Assembly (NCBI RefSeq): GCF_002531725.1
Contig: NZ_NWSQ01000035.1
Coordinates: 1-64,000 of the forward strand
Length of the DNA: 64,000 bases
Direction of reading: 5' to 3'
Origin: Rhizobium sp. L43
GTDB lineage: Bacteria; Pseudomonadota; Alphaproteobacteria; Rhizobiales; Rhizobiaceae
Shown here: positions 42,643-51,306 of the stretch, piece after piece
Layout of the letters: each line of letters begins with the position of its first letter
Position numbering within the stretch: position 1 is the first letter of the stretch
Made by a program: the position numbers and the translations under genes
The notes under the pieces: generated by a model
Told to the model about the DNA's origin: nothing
The model's input: the letters and a program-made list of their open reading frames with translations, nothing else
The model's database searches: none

Positions 42643-42655
42643 TCAACCCGGTCTT

Positions 42656-42708
42656 TTTAGCCACTTGTTTAACGTGGCTGCAAGCCGACCGGCCAAATCA
42701 CCACGGGA
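42656..42708 (-). promoter_or_regulatory. SAM-II riboswitch (metA motif) of metZ
   Basis: Read on the minus strand, the region has CCCGTGGTGATTTGGCC, then CGGCTTGCAGCCACGTTAAA and CAAGTGGCTAAA, the conserved H-type pseudoknot core of SAM-II: GCAGCCAC pairs with GTGGCT and the L3 segment runs through GTTAAA. Known SAM-II elements precede metA, metZ or metX in alphaproteobacteria. SAM binding should favour the terminator that follows. Confidence 0.95.
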
Positions 42709-42790
42709 TAATTCTGCAATACTGCTGTTAGCTGCTTGCGTCAATTCCCCGAGTTTGGTTTTGTCGGCGGCAAATGATGGATGAGGCATG

Positions 42791-43882
42791 ATGGCTCGTG
42801 AAACGGGAATTCTGGCGGATCGCGCAATATCGGCGCTGTTCGAAACGGAGCGTCTGATCTCCGAACGGGAGCTGGACCGCGACCAGATCCAGCCGGCAAG
42901 TCTCGACCTGCGCCTAGGCGCCAAGGCCTTTCGCGTGCGCGCCAGCTTCATGCCCGGTCCCTCGCATCTGGTGTCCGACAAGCTCGACCGGCTGAGCCTG
43001 CATGTGATCGATCTCACGGAAGGCGCGGTGCTCGAAACCGGCTGCGTCTACATCGTGCCGCTGATGGAGAGCTTAGCGCTGCCGGCCGACATGTCGGCCT
43101 CGGCCAACCCGAAGAGCTCGACCGGCCGCCTCGATATCTTCACCCGCGTCATCACCGATTACGCCCAGGAGTTCGACAAGATTCCATCAGGCTATTCCGG
43201 CCCGCTCTATCTCGAAATCAGCCCGCGCACCTTCCCGATCGTCGTGCGCCGCGGCTCCCGCCTGTCGCAGATCCGTTTCCGCGTCGGCCAGGCGCTGCTC
43301 GGCGAGCCGGAATTGTTGAAGCTGCATGAAAGCGAGACGCTGGTCGCCAGCAAGCAGCCGAACGTCTCGGGCGGCGGTATCGCGCTGTCGATCGATCTGG
43401 CCGGCGACAAGGACAGCTTGATCGGCTATCGCGGCAAACATCACACCGCCGTCGTCGATGTCGACAAGAAAGATCAGCACGACATCTATGATTTCTGGGA
43501 ACCGCTCTATAGCCGCGGCCGCAACGAGCTGATCCTCGATCCCGATGAGTTCTATATCCTCGTCTCGCGCGAGGCGGTGCACGTGCCGCCGGATTATGCC
43601 GCCGAGATGACCCCCTTCGATCCGCTGGTCGGCGAATTCCGCGTCCATTATGCCGGCTTCTTCGATCCGGGCTTCGGCCATGCGCCGGCCGGCGGCCGCG
43701 GCAGCCGCGCCGTGCTCGAAGTGCGCAGCCACGAAGTGCCTTTCATCCTCGAAGACGGCCAGATCGTCGGCCGCCTAGTCTACGAGCACATGCAGGAAAA
43801 ACCGATGAGCCTCTACGGCTCCGGCCTCGGCTCCAACTACCAGGCCCAGGGCCTCAAACTCTCGAAGCACTTCCGCATCTGA
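42791..43882 (+). CDS. dcd: 2'-deoxycytidine 5'-triphosphate deaminase (long alphaproteobacterial form)
   Basis: About 363 residues; ATG at 42788 or 42791. The N-terminal half has ERDQIQPASLDLRLG and SLALPADMSASANPKSSTGRLDIFTRVITDYAQEFDKIPSGYSGPLYLEISPRTFPIVVRRGSRLSQIRF, the trimeric dUTPase/DCD core with the SxxxRS-like element. A second copy-like half (about 200-360) makes it roughly twice as long as E. coli Dcd, as in Rhizobiales. It deaminates dCTP to dUTP. Divergent from metZ across the riboswitch region. Confidence 0.92.
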   Translation: MARETGILADRAISALFETERLISERELDRDQIQPASLDLRLGAKAFRVRASFMPGPSHLVSDKLDRLSLHVIDLTEGAVLETGCVYIVPLMESLALPADMSASANPKSSTGRLDIFTRVITDYAQEFDKIPSGYSGPLYLEISPRTFPIVVRRGSRLSQIRFRVGQALLGEPELLKLHESETLVASKQPNVSGGGIALSIDLAGDKDSLIGYRGKHHTAVVDVDKKDQHDIYDFWEPLYSRGRNELILDPDEFYILVSREAVHVPPDYAAEMTPFDPLVGEFRVHYAGFFDPGFGHAPAGGRGSRAVLEVRSHEVPFILEDGQIVGRLVYEHMQEKPMSLYGSGLGSNYQAQGLKLSKHFRI

Positions 43883-43929
43883 AACGCGACTTGACAGCCG
43901 CCTCCTTCTGTTGGAAATCTCAGCGCATC

Positions 43930-44003
43930 GCGGGTGTAGCTCAATGGTAGAGCAGCAGCTTCCCAAGCTGAATACGAGGGTTCGATTCCCTTCACCCGCT
44001 CCA
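43930..44003 (+). tRNA. tRNA-Gly(CCC)
   Basis: 74 nt with encoded CCA. Acceptor GCGGGTG / CACCCGC pairs, D arm AGCTCAATGGTAGAGC, anticodon loop TTCCCAA gives CCC, T loop GGTTCGATTCC. The sequence closely follows the known bacterial tRNA-Gly(CCC) layout. Just downstream lies the lower-GC patch with the frameshifted membrane protein. Confidence 0.95.
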
Positions 44004-44241
44004 GCCGCCCTTCTAGCGATGTCCAGTAACGTGCATCAAGGCGCTCAAAGTGCCTGAAAGCCGAAAGCCATATATGGATTTTGAGACAACCTTTCGCCTC
44101 TGAAGGGTCCAGTGAGCATTCGCGATGCGATCGTCCATATGCTGACCGTTTTGCTGAAGAAATGACAGGCGACGGCTCTGCCGGGTTGCATCATGTTGGG
44201 CAAGGGATCGAATGAGCGAAATAACAGAAATTAGGCCGACC

Positions 44242-45720
44242 TTATCGGACAGCTAACCTCCGTGCGGACAGCAGCCAGAAGTGCACGACCAGAGCAAAAG
44301 AAAAAAAATGGATGATGGTAAGCTTGATCCACAAAGACAGATCTTTCGAAGGATCTGCCGTTCCTAGTTCATCGGCGATGAACGTGCTTAGCTTCTCTTT
44401 CGGAAAATTTCCATATCCAGCGACATTTCTTATAACTTCCGGATCATTGTACCAGGGAAGGTTGATGAGACTGAGAAGCAGTGAAGCAGCCAACGGCATT
44501 GAAAGAAGTAGGAAAGACTTTACGCTGATGGCCAAGCGTATGGGTTCTCCGAAGCCGTCGTCGGGCTTCGCGGCTCCAAGAAATGAGGCAATTATGAATA
44601 TATTGGCCAATGTGACGAACAGCGGAAAATAAAGGGACGCCCATTTGATTGGAAATTTCAGGTTCGAGTCTACAATAAATGGGATCTGATCGCCCGTATA
44701 GCGCCGGAAGATGTCTCGTATTCTCTCCATATGCTGCGGGTAGGCGGAGTAAAACTGGGTTATCGGCAAAGACGTAAGCCTAATTACATCTTCGTTGAGC
44801 CGCGTAAGATTATTGTACCGGTTCAAATCTCTGGAGTATTGCTTGTAGGCCTGAAAGTCGCCCGCCTTCCAATCCTCCTCATTCCGGTCGATGAATTTGT
44901 ATTCGAGGCCCTCGTATGAGGCCCCGTTGTATGCGCCGATTCTTAGCAGCGCGCCTTCGTTCCTGAGGTTCAGCTTTTGCTGGTTTAAGTCGCTGCAAAC
45001 CGGGTCAACATCCGGATTGTTGAGGTGAAACCGCAGGTCGCCCGCAGCACTATCGATATCCCGACCGAGACCGTATGGAAGCGGCGCAAACACTTTGACA
45101 AGTTCGCTTGGCGACAGCTCATATATACCTCTGCTCGACAGCCCGCGAGCATTCATCACTTGGTGGACTTGATCAAGCGTCCAGGCCGAATTTTTAAGGA
45201 GGTCGAGTTGCTCGTATAAATGCTGGTGAAAATAGCTGGTCGCAAGGCTATCGTCGCATTTCTGGAATGCTGTGGGGCTGTTGATGAATGTGGACACTTT
45301 GTCCCTGAGAAAAGCAAGATCATCCCGAATCGACTCAAAATGCAGCAGCGTGTTCTTGATTACCTCGGCGTTTCCATAAAGGCTGCCTGTGAGCGAAGGA
45401 TCTCCCGCAACTCCTCCCGGTCTGCCAATGTTCCATGCGATGAAGTTGTCGATACCGGCGAGGCCAATTGAGGTTTTTTGTGCTTTTAGAACCTCATCAA
45501 GCTCTGGTCTCAACGGCCGCGCCGAAAGTGCAAGGATCATGCCGGCAAGTAGCAGCAGAATCATGGTGATGCGCGCGCTGAGATGAAGACCGGGGAGCGC
45601 CTTGAAGAAATTTACATCGCGGCCTGCGGAAATAATATCCCGCCCGGCGATGGCCGAACCGATTTGTGCTCCAATCGAAGCTCCGGAAGCAAGTCGAGCT
45701 GTCTCTGCTTCCGCTACTTG
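44242..45720 (-). CDS. C-terminal (-1 frame) part of a frameshift-fused membrane protein
   Basis: Continuous with the 45714-46169 frame through the slippery site at 45720-45726. The 52 codons between the site and the first ATG (45564) are open and protein-like (GAQIGSAIAGRDIISAGRDVNFFKALPG) but contain no ATG, GTG or TTG. The ATG at 45564 lies inside a TM helix (LSARITMILLLLAGMILAL) and lacks a ribosome site, so independent initiation is unlikely. After that TM comes a roughly 280-residue domain presumably outside the cytoplasm (DNFIAWNIGRPGGVAGDPSLTGSLYGNAEVIK...), then three TM helices near the end (SLYFPLFVTLANIFIIASFLG, FLLLSMPLAASLLLSLIN, LTIIHFFSFALVVHFWLL). Family unknown; base composition is less GC-rich than neighbours. 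Confidence 0.75.
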   Translation of the reverse strand, partial: QVAEAETARLASGASIGAQIGSAIAGRDIISAGRDVNFFKALPGLHLSARITMILLLLAGMILALSARPLRPELDEVLKAQKTSIGLAGIDNFIAWNIGRPGGVAGDPSLTGSLYGNAEVIKNTLLHFESIRDDLAFLRDKVSTFINSPTAFQKCDDSLATSYFHQHLYEQLDLLKNSAWTLDQVHQVMNARGLSSRGIYELSPSELVKVFAPLPYGLGRDIDSAAGDLRFHLNNPDVDPVCSDLNQQKLNLRNEGALLRIGAYNGASYEGLEYKFIDRNEEDWKAGDFQAYKQYSRDLNRYNNLTRLNEDVIRLTSLPITQFYSAYPQHMERIRDIFRRYTGDQIPFIVDSNLKFPIKWASLYFPLFVTLANIFIIASFLGAAKPDDGFGEPIRLAISVKSFLLLSMPLAASLLLSLINLPWYNDPEVIRNVAGYGNFPKEKLSTFIADELGTADPSKDLSLWIKLTIIHFFSFALVVHFWLLSARRLAVR

Positions 45721-45726
45721 TTTCCC
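45684..45726 (-). promoter_or_regulatory. Programmed -1 ribosomal frameshift signal
   Basis: Minus strand: GGGAAAC (45726 to 45720) sits in the zero frame as G-GGA-AAC, an exact X-XXY-YYZ heptamer. A 6-nt spacer AAGTAG includes the zero-frame stop. A perfect 8-bp stem CGGAAGCA / TGCTTCCG (45713-45706 with 45691-45684) and 14-nt loop follow at the right distance. Slippage enters the long -1 frame, open for another 492 codons. Confidence 0.85.
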
Positions 45727-46169
45727 GAGGAGGTTCCACCGCTGATGTTTGTCAGCCGGACATCACCGCCAGCCTGAATTTTCTCGCTGCGAAGCCCGCC
45801 TGCCGTGCCGCTTATCTGGTCGGCAATAACGTCTTTGGCGGCTATAATCTCCTTCACGTCCACGCCCCAGGCAGCAAGTTGTTCGGGCGGCGCCGACTTC
45901 AGCGCCTCCTGAACTGCCTGCACATGGTTAAGGACCTGTCCGTCGTTGACAATGGCCGGATTCTCCCGAAGTTCGCTTTCGACTGCGCTCTGAAATGCGC
46001 GATCTGTCGGTTTTTTCTCGAGAAGCGACGCGGATACAAACTTGTAACTGTCAATGAGAACCGTGCGAAGCCCTTGATACGCATCCTTAATCGCATCCCC
46101 TGCAACGCCGCTTGCTGCAGCCGTCGCCCCCGCCACCAATGCACCAACAATCGCTGATACAGGATCCAT
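45714..46169 (-). CDS. N-terminal (zero frame) part of the frameshift-fused membrane protein
   Basis: 151 residues if translation ends at TAG. It starts MDPVSAIVGALVAGATAAASGVAGDAIKDAYQGLRTVLID, an Ala/Gly-rich helix common to N-terminal domains of bacterial signalling-type proteins. A helical core (about 45-125: AFQSAVESELRENPAIVNDGQVLNHVQAVQEALKS) follows. The end is EKIQAGGDVRLTNISGGTSSGNK. The GGDVRLTNISGG element resembles the GRDIISAGRDVN element found after the frameshift, and both recall short G-x-(D/N)-V/I repeats of amyloid-like signalling motifs; that comparison is loose. Two products are expected: this soluble 151-residue form, and a 642-residue form with 150 of these residues plus 492 from the -1 frame. 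Confidence 0.75.
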   Translation of the reverse strand: MDPVSAIVGALVAGATAAASGVAGDAIKDAYQGLRTVLIDSYKFVSASLLEKKPTDRAFQSAVESELRENPAIVNDGQVLNHVQAVQEALKSAPPEQLAAWGVDVKEIIAAKDVIADQISGTAGGLRSEKIQAGGDVRLTNISGGTSSGNK

Positions 46170-46444
46170 TATCGCCCCCCCAAGAGAACTATTGTTCCGA
46201 TCGAAGCCCCATCAAACCTAAGGTTGCCGACGAATAGGCGGATGTCAATGACAATCGGATGCATCAGTGATGCCACGCATTTCGGAAGCTTACCACATGC
46301 CGTGGTGCCGCCGTTTAGTCTAGCACCGGTCATGTAACATCGCCTTTGAGATGACAAGTTGTGACATAACAACTTTATACCCTAGCAGTGTTGCTTAGCA
46401 GTGTTGCTTTGCGGTAGCCCCCGATGTCACAAGACAGGATCGAC

Positions 46445-46723
46445 CTAATCCCCGAAAAACCGGATCGGCTTGTACCGCCGGTGCGCGATAATCAGGCTCC
46501 GGTCGGGCTGAATGATGTAGGTTTCCTCCACCTGCCGGCCGTATTGGTCGATGAAATCATGCGGGAAGGCGGAGCCGGGGGGTGATTTGGTGAGCTTGCT
46601 GCGCGGCTGGCCGCTATAGGTGATGCTGCCGGGGATGGGTTCGAGGCCCGGTCCGCTGTAGCTGACGGTGTTGCATCCCGCGAGAGCGAGCGTGCCGATG
46701 AGGCCGATGATTGCAGGTTTCAT
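46445..46723 (-). CDS. Small lipoprotein
   Basis: 92 residues from the ATG at 46723, six bases after GGGAGGG (the next ATG upstream is too close to that site). Signal peptide MKPAIIGLIGTLALAGC with lipobox LAGC (Cys17). The mature part has PIPGSITYSGQPRSKLTKSPPGSAFPHDFIDQYGRQVEETYIIQPDRSLIIAHRRYKPIRFFGD. Likely outer- or inner-membrane anchored; role unknown. Confidence 0.72.
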   Translation of the reverse strand: MKPAIIGLIGTLALAGCNTVSYSGPGLEPIPGSITYSGQPRSKLTKSPPGSAFPHDFIDQYGRQVEETYIIQPDRSLIIAHRRYKPIRFFGD

Positions 46724-47137
46724 ATCCATCCCTCCCAATGCCGTGGATGGCATCACTCTACGCCTCGCCGCAGAGAGATCACGACACAAATGCCCATGCC
46801 GCTCTTCAACCCTTCGGGAAAAGTCACTGGGGACGTCGTGATCGCGCGGTCGGCGGCCACCTGTAGATATTAGGCTGAAAATCCCGTTTCACCAGTCGCA
46901 CCATCCCTTCATTGCCGAAGTCGATGCCATCTGCTAGATCGGCAGCGTCGAAAAAGGCAGGATCGGTTGAGGTAAGCCCGATCCCTTCCGCTGGAGCGTC
47001 AAGAGCGCTCTCGCGAAGCTCTGCTCCGTGCCATGGCACGAGAACCCGCGACGTGATCCGCATGAAGATGCGGGATCCCGGCGGCGTGCGGAGACGGCAA
47101 AAGGCAGTCCCGGGATTTTTTTCGAACGGAGACTGTC
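46724..47137. other. Intergenic stretch
   Basis: A 79-codon minus-strand frame (46824-47063) is open but has no ribosome site or recognisable pattern. Nothing else supported. Confidence 0.35.
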
Positions 47138-47518
47138 ATGCGCCTGAACCATCTCGATTTTCATGTACCCGATATCGCCGCGACGGCGGATTTCTTCATC
47201 CGCCATTTCGGCTTGACGCTGAAGGATATGCGCGGCCAGAACGGCTTGGCGATCCTGGAAGATGATGCCGGCCTCGAAATCGTCCTCAGCCACGCCATCG
47301 CAAAGTTCGGCACCGCCGATCAGGTGGAGATCGGCCGCCAGACCTATCATATCGGTTTCATCCTGCCCGAAAGGGCGGATGTCGATGCTGTTCATGCCGG
47401 GTTGGCTGCTGCCGGTACTGTGCTGTCCGGCCCGCCGGTCGCCATGCGCGGCGGCTGGCTGTTTTATTGCACGGCGCCTGGAAACATTCTGGTCGAGATT
47501 GGTTGGCGGCCGGGTTAG
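47138..47518 (+). CDS. VOC (glyoxalase/dioxygenase fold) family protein
   Basis: 126 residues, one complete VOC unit: MRLNHLDFHVPDIAATADFFIRHFGLTLKDM (metal-ligand His in NHLDFHV), GLAILEDDAGLEIVLSHA, YHIGFILPERADVDAVHAGLAAAG and the C-terminal ligand Glu in NILVEIGW. The metal site looks intact. Substrate unknown: glyoxalase-, fosfomycin-resistance- or dioxygenase-like enzymes share this fold. Confidence 0.88.
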   Translation: MRLNHLDFHVPDIAATADFFIRHFGLTLKDMRGQNGLAILEDDAGLEIVLSHAIAKFGTADQVEIGRQTYHIGFILPERADVDAVHAGLAAAGTVLSGPPVAMRGGWLFYCTAPGNILVEIGWRPG

Positions 47519-47550
47519 ACGAGACCCCAAAAGGAAAGGGCGGTCCGCCG

Positions 47551-47632
47551 TCCGCCCCTCATCCGGCTGCCGCCACCGACCGGGGTCGAGCCACGGGTCT
47601 CGACCCCGGTCGGTTAGGGTGAGGGGCCGCCA
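47551..47632. repeat. RIME-like repeat
   Basis: CCGCCCCTCATCCGGCTGCCGCCACCGACCGGGGTCGAGCCACGGGTCTCGACCCCGGTCGG followed by GTGAGGGGCC. It includes a perfect hairpin around GTCGAG / CTCGAC. Confidence 0.75.
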
Positions 47633-47677
47633 TCGGCGCGAACCAGGCAGCCCCGCCTCGTGCCGGAGATCTGCTCC

Positions 47678-49687
47678 TCAGAACTCCGTCCAGTCGGGAT
47701 CCTGGCTCGACGGTGTACTGCTGCCGGCACCGAAGGCGTTGGCGATTTTTTGGCCGAGGGCGCGGGCCGGTGAGGCGGCGGGGCGGGCAGTGCCCTCCTT
47801 GGCGACGCGGATCGGGGCGGCCCTGACTGCCGGGCGGGGGGCGACGCGCGGTGCTGCGGCCGGCGGCCGGACCGATGCGATCGGCGCGCTGGCGGCAAAG
47901 CCGCCGGTGCCGGTCAGCCGGAACTGGCCGAGCAGGTTGTTGAGCGCCGCCGCTTCGGTGGCGAGGCCGTGGCTGGCCGCCGTCGATTGCTCGACCATCG
48001 CCGCATTCTGCTGCGTGCCCTGGTCCATGGTGTTGACGGCGGTATTGATCTCCTGCAGCCCGATCGATTGCTCGCGCGCGGCTTCGGCGATCGCGTGGAC
48101 GTGCTGGTTGATCTCCTGCACCTCGGTGACGATCGCATCGAGCGCCTTGCCGGTCTCGCCGACCAGCGAGACGCCGGTCTGCACATGCGTGCCGGAATTG
48201 GTGATCAGCGACTTGATTTCCTTGGCGGCATTGGCCGAGCGCTGGGCGAGTTCGCGCACTTCCTGGGCGACGACCGCAAAGCCCTTACCGGCTTCACCGG
48301 CACGCGCCGCTTCGACCCCGGCGTTCAAGGCCAGCAGATTAGTCTGGAAGGCGATGTCGTCGATGACGCCGATGATATTGCCGATCGCGACCGAGGATTG
48401 CTCGATCTGCTGCATCGCCGCGACGGCCTTGCGGACGATCTCGCCCGATTTCTCGGCGCCGAGGCGGGTGCGGGCGACGAGCTGGCTCGCCTCCTCGGCC
48501 CGTTTGGCGGCGTCGCGCACCGTCGTGGTGATCTCTTCGAGGGCTGCCGCCGTTTCTTCGACGGAGGCCGATTGCTGTTCCGTCCGCCTGGAAAGCTCGT
48601 CCGCAGACGAGCGGATCTCGTTGGCGCCGGCGCCGATCGCCCGGGCATTGGCGCCGACCGTATTCATGGTTTCGTCGAGCTTTTCGACCGAGTTGTTGAA
48701 ATCCTGGCGCAACGCATCGAGATGGGCGACGAAGGGCTCGTCGATATGCGAGGCGAGATCACCGGCGGCGAGGCGCCGCAGTCCGTCGCCGAGGGCTGCG
48801 ACGGCGCGGTCGAGTTCGGAGGCTTCGCGGGTCTTCTGCGCTTCGCGTTCGCGGCGCTCGCTGTCGCTGACATTGCGGTCGGCTTCGGCGCGCGCCTCGA
48901 TCTTTGCACGCTCGATCGCGTTGTCGCGGAAAATCGAGACTGCCTTTGCCATCTGGCCGACTTCGTCGCCGCGGTCGAGACCGCTGACATCGCTTGTCGT
49001 ATCACCCTCGGCAAGCCGGGTCATGCGCTGGCGCAGCTGCGTCATCGGGCCGGCAATGCCGAGCTGGGCGACGATCACGCTGAAGCCGACGGCCGCGAGA
49101 ACGGCGAGGCCGATCAGCACGAAACAGAAGACGATCCGCCCGTTGACCGACGCCGAGAGCGCATCGCCGCCGTCGTTGAGCAAAGCCATCATCGCGTCGT
49201 TGTTGGCGATCATCTTCGGCGTCAGCGCATTGAGCTTGGCATTGATCAGCGCGACATTCGAAAGTGCGCCGGCGCTGTCCTTGGCCTTGCTCTGTTCGAT
49301 GATCTTGTTCGCCAGGCTTTCGATCTCGTCAAAGCCGGCCTGGATCTCATCGATCGCCGCCTTGCGGCTCGGCACCAGCGCCAGCGCCTGCTTCATCCGG
49401 TCACGCGCCTGCGGTAGCTTGCTCGGTGTGGCGAGCGCCGTCTGGAACGCCGGCGTATCGGGCTTCATGTCGGCAAGCAGGGTGACCTGCAGCACCGAGG
49501 CCACCGCCGATGCGCTGGCGCGCGCGCTCAGCATCGAGGCCTGGGCCTCATGATCGATGAAGGCGCTATAGGCGGCGTCCGCCCGGCGGAACTCGGAGAT
49601 GACGTAAATCAGCCCGGCCATCGTGATCAGCCCGAGCAGCGCCACGACCGATATGATTTTCGTGCGGATTTTCAGATGCTTCAACAT
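47678..49687 (-). CDS. Methyl-accepting chemotaxis protein
   Basis: 669 residues. TM1 at about 11-31 (IISVVALLGLITMAGLIYVIS), a periplasmic helical ligand-binding region (about 32-180), and TM2 at about 186-206 (IVFCFVLIGLAVLAAVGFSVI). HAMP (about 207-262) and a second HAMP-like part (about 290-350) follow. The signalling tip IAFQTNLLALNAGVEAARAGEAGKGFAVVAQEVRELAQRSANAAKEI (about 440-490) is complete. The C-terminus is Pro/Ala-rich and ends DPDWTEF, resembling a CheR-tethering pentapeptide. It senses an unknown signal and controls CheA. Confidence 0.94.
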   Translation of the reverse strand: MLKHLKIRTKIISVVALLGLITMAGLIYVISEFRRADAAYSAFIDHEAQASMLSARASASAVASVLQVTLLADMKPDTPAFQTALATPSKLPQARDRMKQALALVPSRKAAIDEIQAGFDEIESLANKIIEQSKAKDSAGALSNVALINAKLNALTPKMIANNDAMMALLNDGGDALSASVNGRIVFCFVLIGLAVLAAVGFSVIVAQLGIAGPMTQLRQRMTRLAEGDTTSDVSGLDRGDEVGQMAKAVSIFRDNAIERAKIEARAEADRNVSDSERREREAQKTREASELDRAVAALGDGLRRLAAGDLASHIDEPFVAHLDALRQDFNNSVEKLDETMNTVGANARAIGAGANEIRSSADELSRRTEQQSASVEETAAALEEITTTVRDAAKRAEEASQLVARTRLGAEKSGEIVRKAVAAMQQIEQSSVAIGNIIGVIDDIAFQTNLLALNAGVEAARAGEAGKGFAVVAQEVRELAQRSANAAKEIKSLITNSGTHVQTGVSLVGETGKALDAIVTEVQEINQHVHAIAEAAREQSIGLQEINTAVNTMDQGTQQNAAMVEQSTAASHGLATEAAALNNLLGQFRLTGTGGFAASAPIASVRPPAAAPRVAPRPAVRAAPIRVAKEGTARPAASPARALGQKIANAFGAGSSTPSSQDPDWTEF

Positions 49688-50419
49688 GGAAATGTCACCC
49701 GGTTGACGGGGCGCGTGGCGCGCCCGGTGCTTTTGAAATCAATTGCTGCAGAAAAAGCGCTGCTTCAATATCGTGGTTCAAGGATATGTTTGGACTGACG
49801 CGTGCATCATGCGATCGGCTGGCGGGGTCCGATGTCGTCGTCCCAAATAAAGGCGATATTCTTTAATTCCGCGCTAACACGGAGGCGGCGGATGCCCGCA
49901 ATTTTTAGGGGGCTGAATTGTTATCCCCGGTAAGTTGTCACGGCTGTCCGATGGTAGTCCCTCGCCCTGAAAGCTGCCCCTCACCCTAACCTTACCGGGG
50001 GTCGAGCCACTCGTCTCGACCCCGGTCGGTGCCGGCAAGCGGAAGGGGCAACCAAAACCATGCGCTTGAGCGCGGGCATGCCGGCGTTGGATGTTTGCAA
50101 GGAGGAGCGCTGCGGCGTGTCCTTCGAGGCTTCGCCCTGCTGGCTACGCGCAGATGAGGGAGGTTGGAGGGTGCCGCGGCTTGGCGTCCGCCTTGATCGC
50201 CCTTCGTCCGGGCGCCGATAATCGTCTGAGAGGCAAGCGCTGACATTCAAGAGAGCCTCATCCTGAGGTGCCCCGCAGGGGCCTCGAAGGGCGAGGCGGG
50301 TGTGCCCGCGACTGTCGTCCGCTTGCTTCACGCCCACCCATATTCCCCGTCCCGCATGACTCTGATACATCTCGTCGACACCGCAACGCTTCCCACTGAA
50401 CCCCGAGACCAAGATCACG
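49688..50419. other. Long intergenic region with RIME-like and other repeats
   Basis: RIME-type blocks CCTTACCGGGGGTCGAGCCAC..CTCGACCCCGGTCGG lie at 49985-50032. From about 50090 to 50300 there is a different repeat type, with CTCATCCTGAGGTGCCCCGCAGGGGCCTCGAAGG. Frames across it have no start signals. The last 80 bp hold the leader of the solute-binding protein gene. Confidence 0.55.
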
Positions 50420-51295
50420 ATGACGCAATCCAAGCTGGCATCCCTGACTCTGAAAGGGTTTTTCGCATTCGGCCTGTTTTTCAGCGCGTTTTTGTCGAGT
50501 CTTGCCGCATCCGCCCAGCAGGCGGCGCCGTCGCTGCCGCTGCTCTTCGATGCCCGCGAACGTCTTGCCAGGCCCGACCTCTCCTCGCTGGTGCGGCTGC
50601 GCTTCCTGACCTCGGTCGATTTCCCGCCCTTCAATTTCACCGATCAGAACGGCAAGCTTTCCGGTTTCGACGTCGATCTCGCCCGCGAAATCTGCAGCGA
50701 GCTGGAGATTTCGGACAAGTGCCAGATCCAGGCGATCCCCTTCGCCGATTTGAAGGATGCGCTCGCCGCCTCGCAGGGCGATGCGGTTATCGCCGGTCTG
50801 GCGGTGACCCCGGAACTGCGCCGGCAATTCGTCTTCTCCCGGCCTTATCTGATGCTGCCGGCGCGCTTCGTGCGTAATCTCGCCGTGCCGCTCGACGGCA
50901 AGACGGCTGCCGCCCTTTCGAAACATCCGGTCGGGGTCGTCAGGGGGACGGTGCATGAGGCGATGCTTGCAGCCTTCTTTCCGGCGATCGAGGCGCAAGC
51001 CTTCGACACCAAGGACGCGCTGCTGGCGGCGCTGAAGGAGCGCAAGGTCGATGCCGCCTTTGCCGATGCGCTGCAGCTTTCCTTCTGGGTTTCCTCACCG
51101 GCCTCTGCCAAATGCTGCGCGCTGTTCGACGGCCCCTATCTCTCCGAGCAGTTCCTCGGCGAGGGCATGACGATCATGCTGCGGCAGAAGGACAGCGTGC
51201 TGACGGCGGCCATCGACCACGCGCTCGCCACGCTGTCGCGCAACGGCCGCCTCCAGGAAATCTATCTCAGGTATTTCCCCTACGGGCTCTATTGA
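50420..51295 (+). CDS. Periplasmic amino-acid-type solute-binding protein
   Basis: 291 residues. Signal peptide about 1-36 (MTQSKLASLTLKGFFAFGLFFSAFLSSLAASAQ). SBP_bac_3 fold: SVDFPPFNFTDQNGKLSGFDVDLAREICSEL, DKCQIQAIPFADLKDALAASQGDAVIAGLAVTPELRRQFVFSRPYL, PVGVVRGTVHEAM and the C-terminal DHALATLSRNGRLQEIYLRYFP. No permease or ATPase gene is adjacent, so it is an orphan binding protein. The ligand is unknown. Confidence 0.9.
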   Translation: MTQSKLASLTLKGFFAFGLFFSAFLSSLAASAQQAAPSLPLLFDARERLARPDLSSLVRLRFLTSVDFPPFNFTDQNGKLSGFDVDLAREICSELEISDKCQIQAIPFADLKDALAASQGDAVIAGLAVTPELRRQFVFSRPYLMLPARFVRNLAVPLDGKTAAALSKHPVGVVRGTVHEAMLAAFFPAIEAQAFDTKDALLAALKERKVDAAFADALQLSFWVSSPASAKCCALFDGPYLSEQFLGEGMTIMLRQKDSVLTAAIDHALATLSRNGRLQEIYLRYFPYGLY

Positions 51296-51306
51296 CATTT
51301 CAGGCG

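Noticed and set aside
44242..45564. An independent membrane protein starting at the ATG at 45564
   Set aside because: No ribosome site, the ATG is inside a TM helix, and the upstream 52 codons are open and protein-like; the frameshift explanation fits better.
45564..46169. A plain sequencing error as the cause of the split gene
   Set aside because: Not excluded, but the phase-correct heptamer, spacer and stem together are unlikely by chance.
44004..46444. A second tRNA-borne island at tRNA-Gly(CCC)
   Set aside because: The patch is lower in GC, but I found no duplicate of the tRNA 3' end and no integrase.
46824..47063. A 79-residue gene on the minus strand
   Set aside because: No ribosome site and no recognisable protein pattern.
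47262..49553. A 763-codon plus-strand open frame
   Set aside because: It begins inside the VOC gene and runs antisense to the chemotaxis protein; composition is Ser/Ala/Arg-rich shadow.
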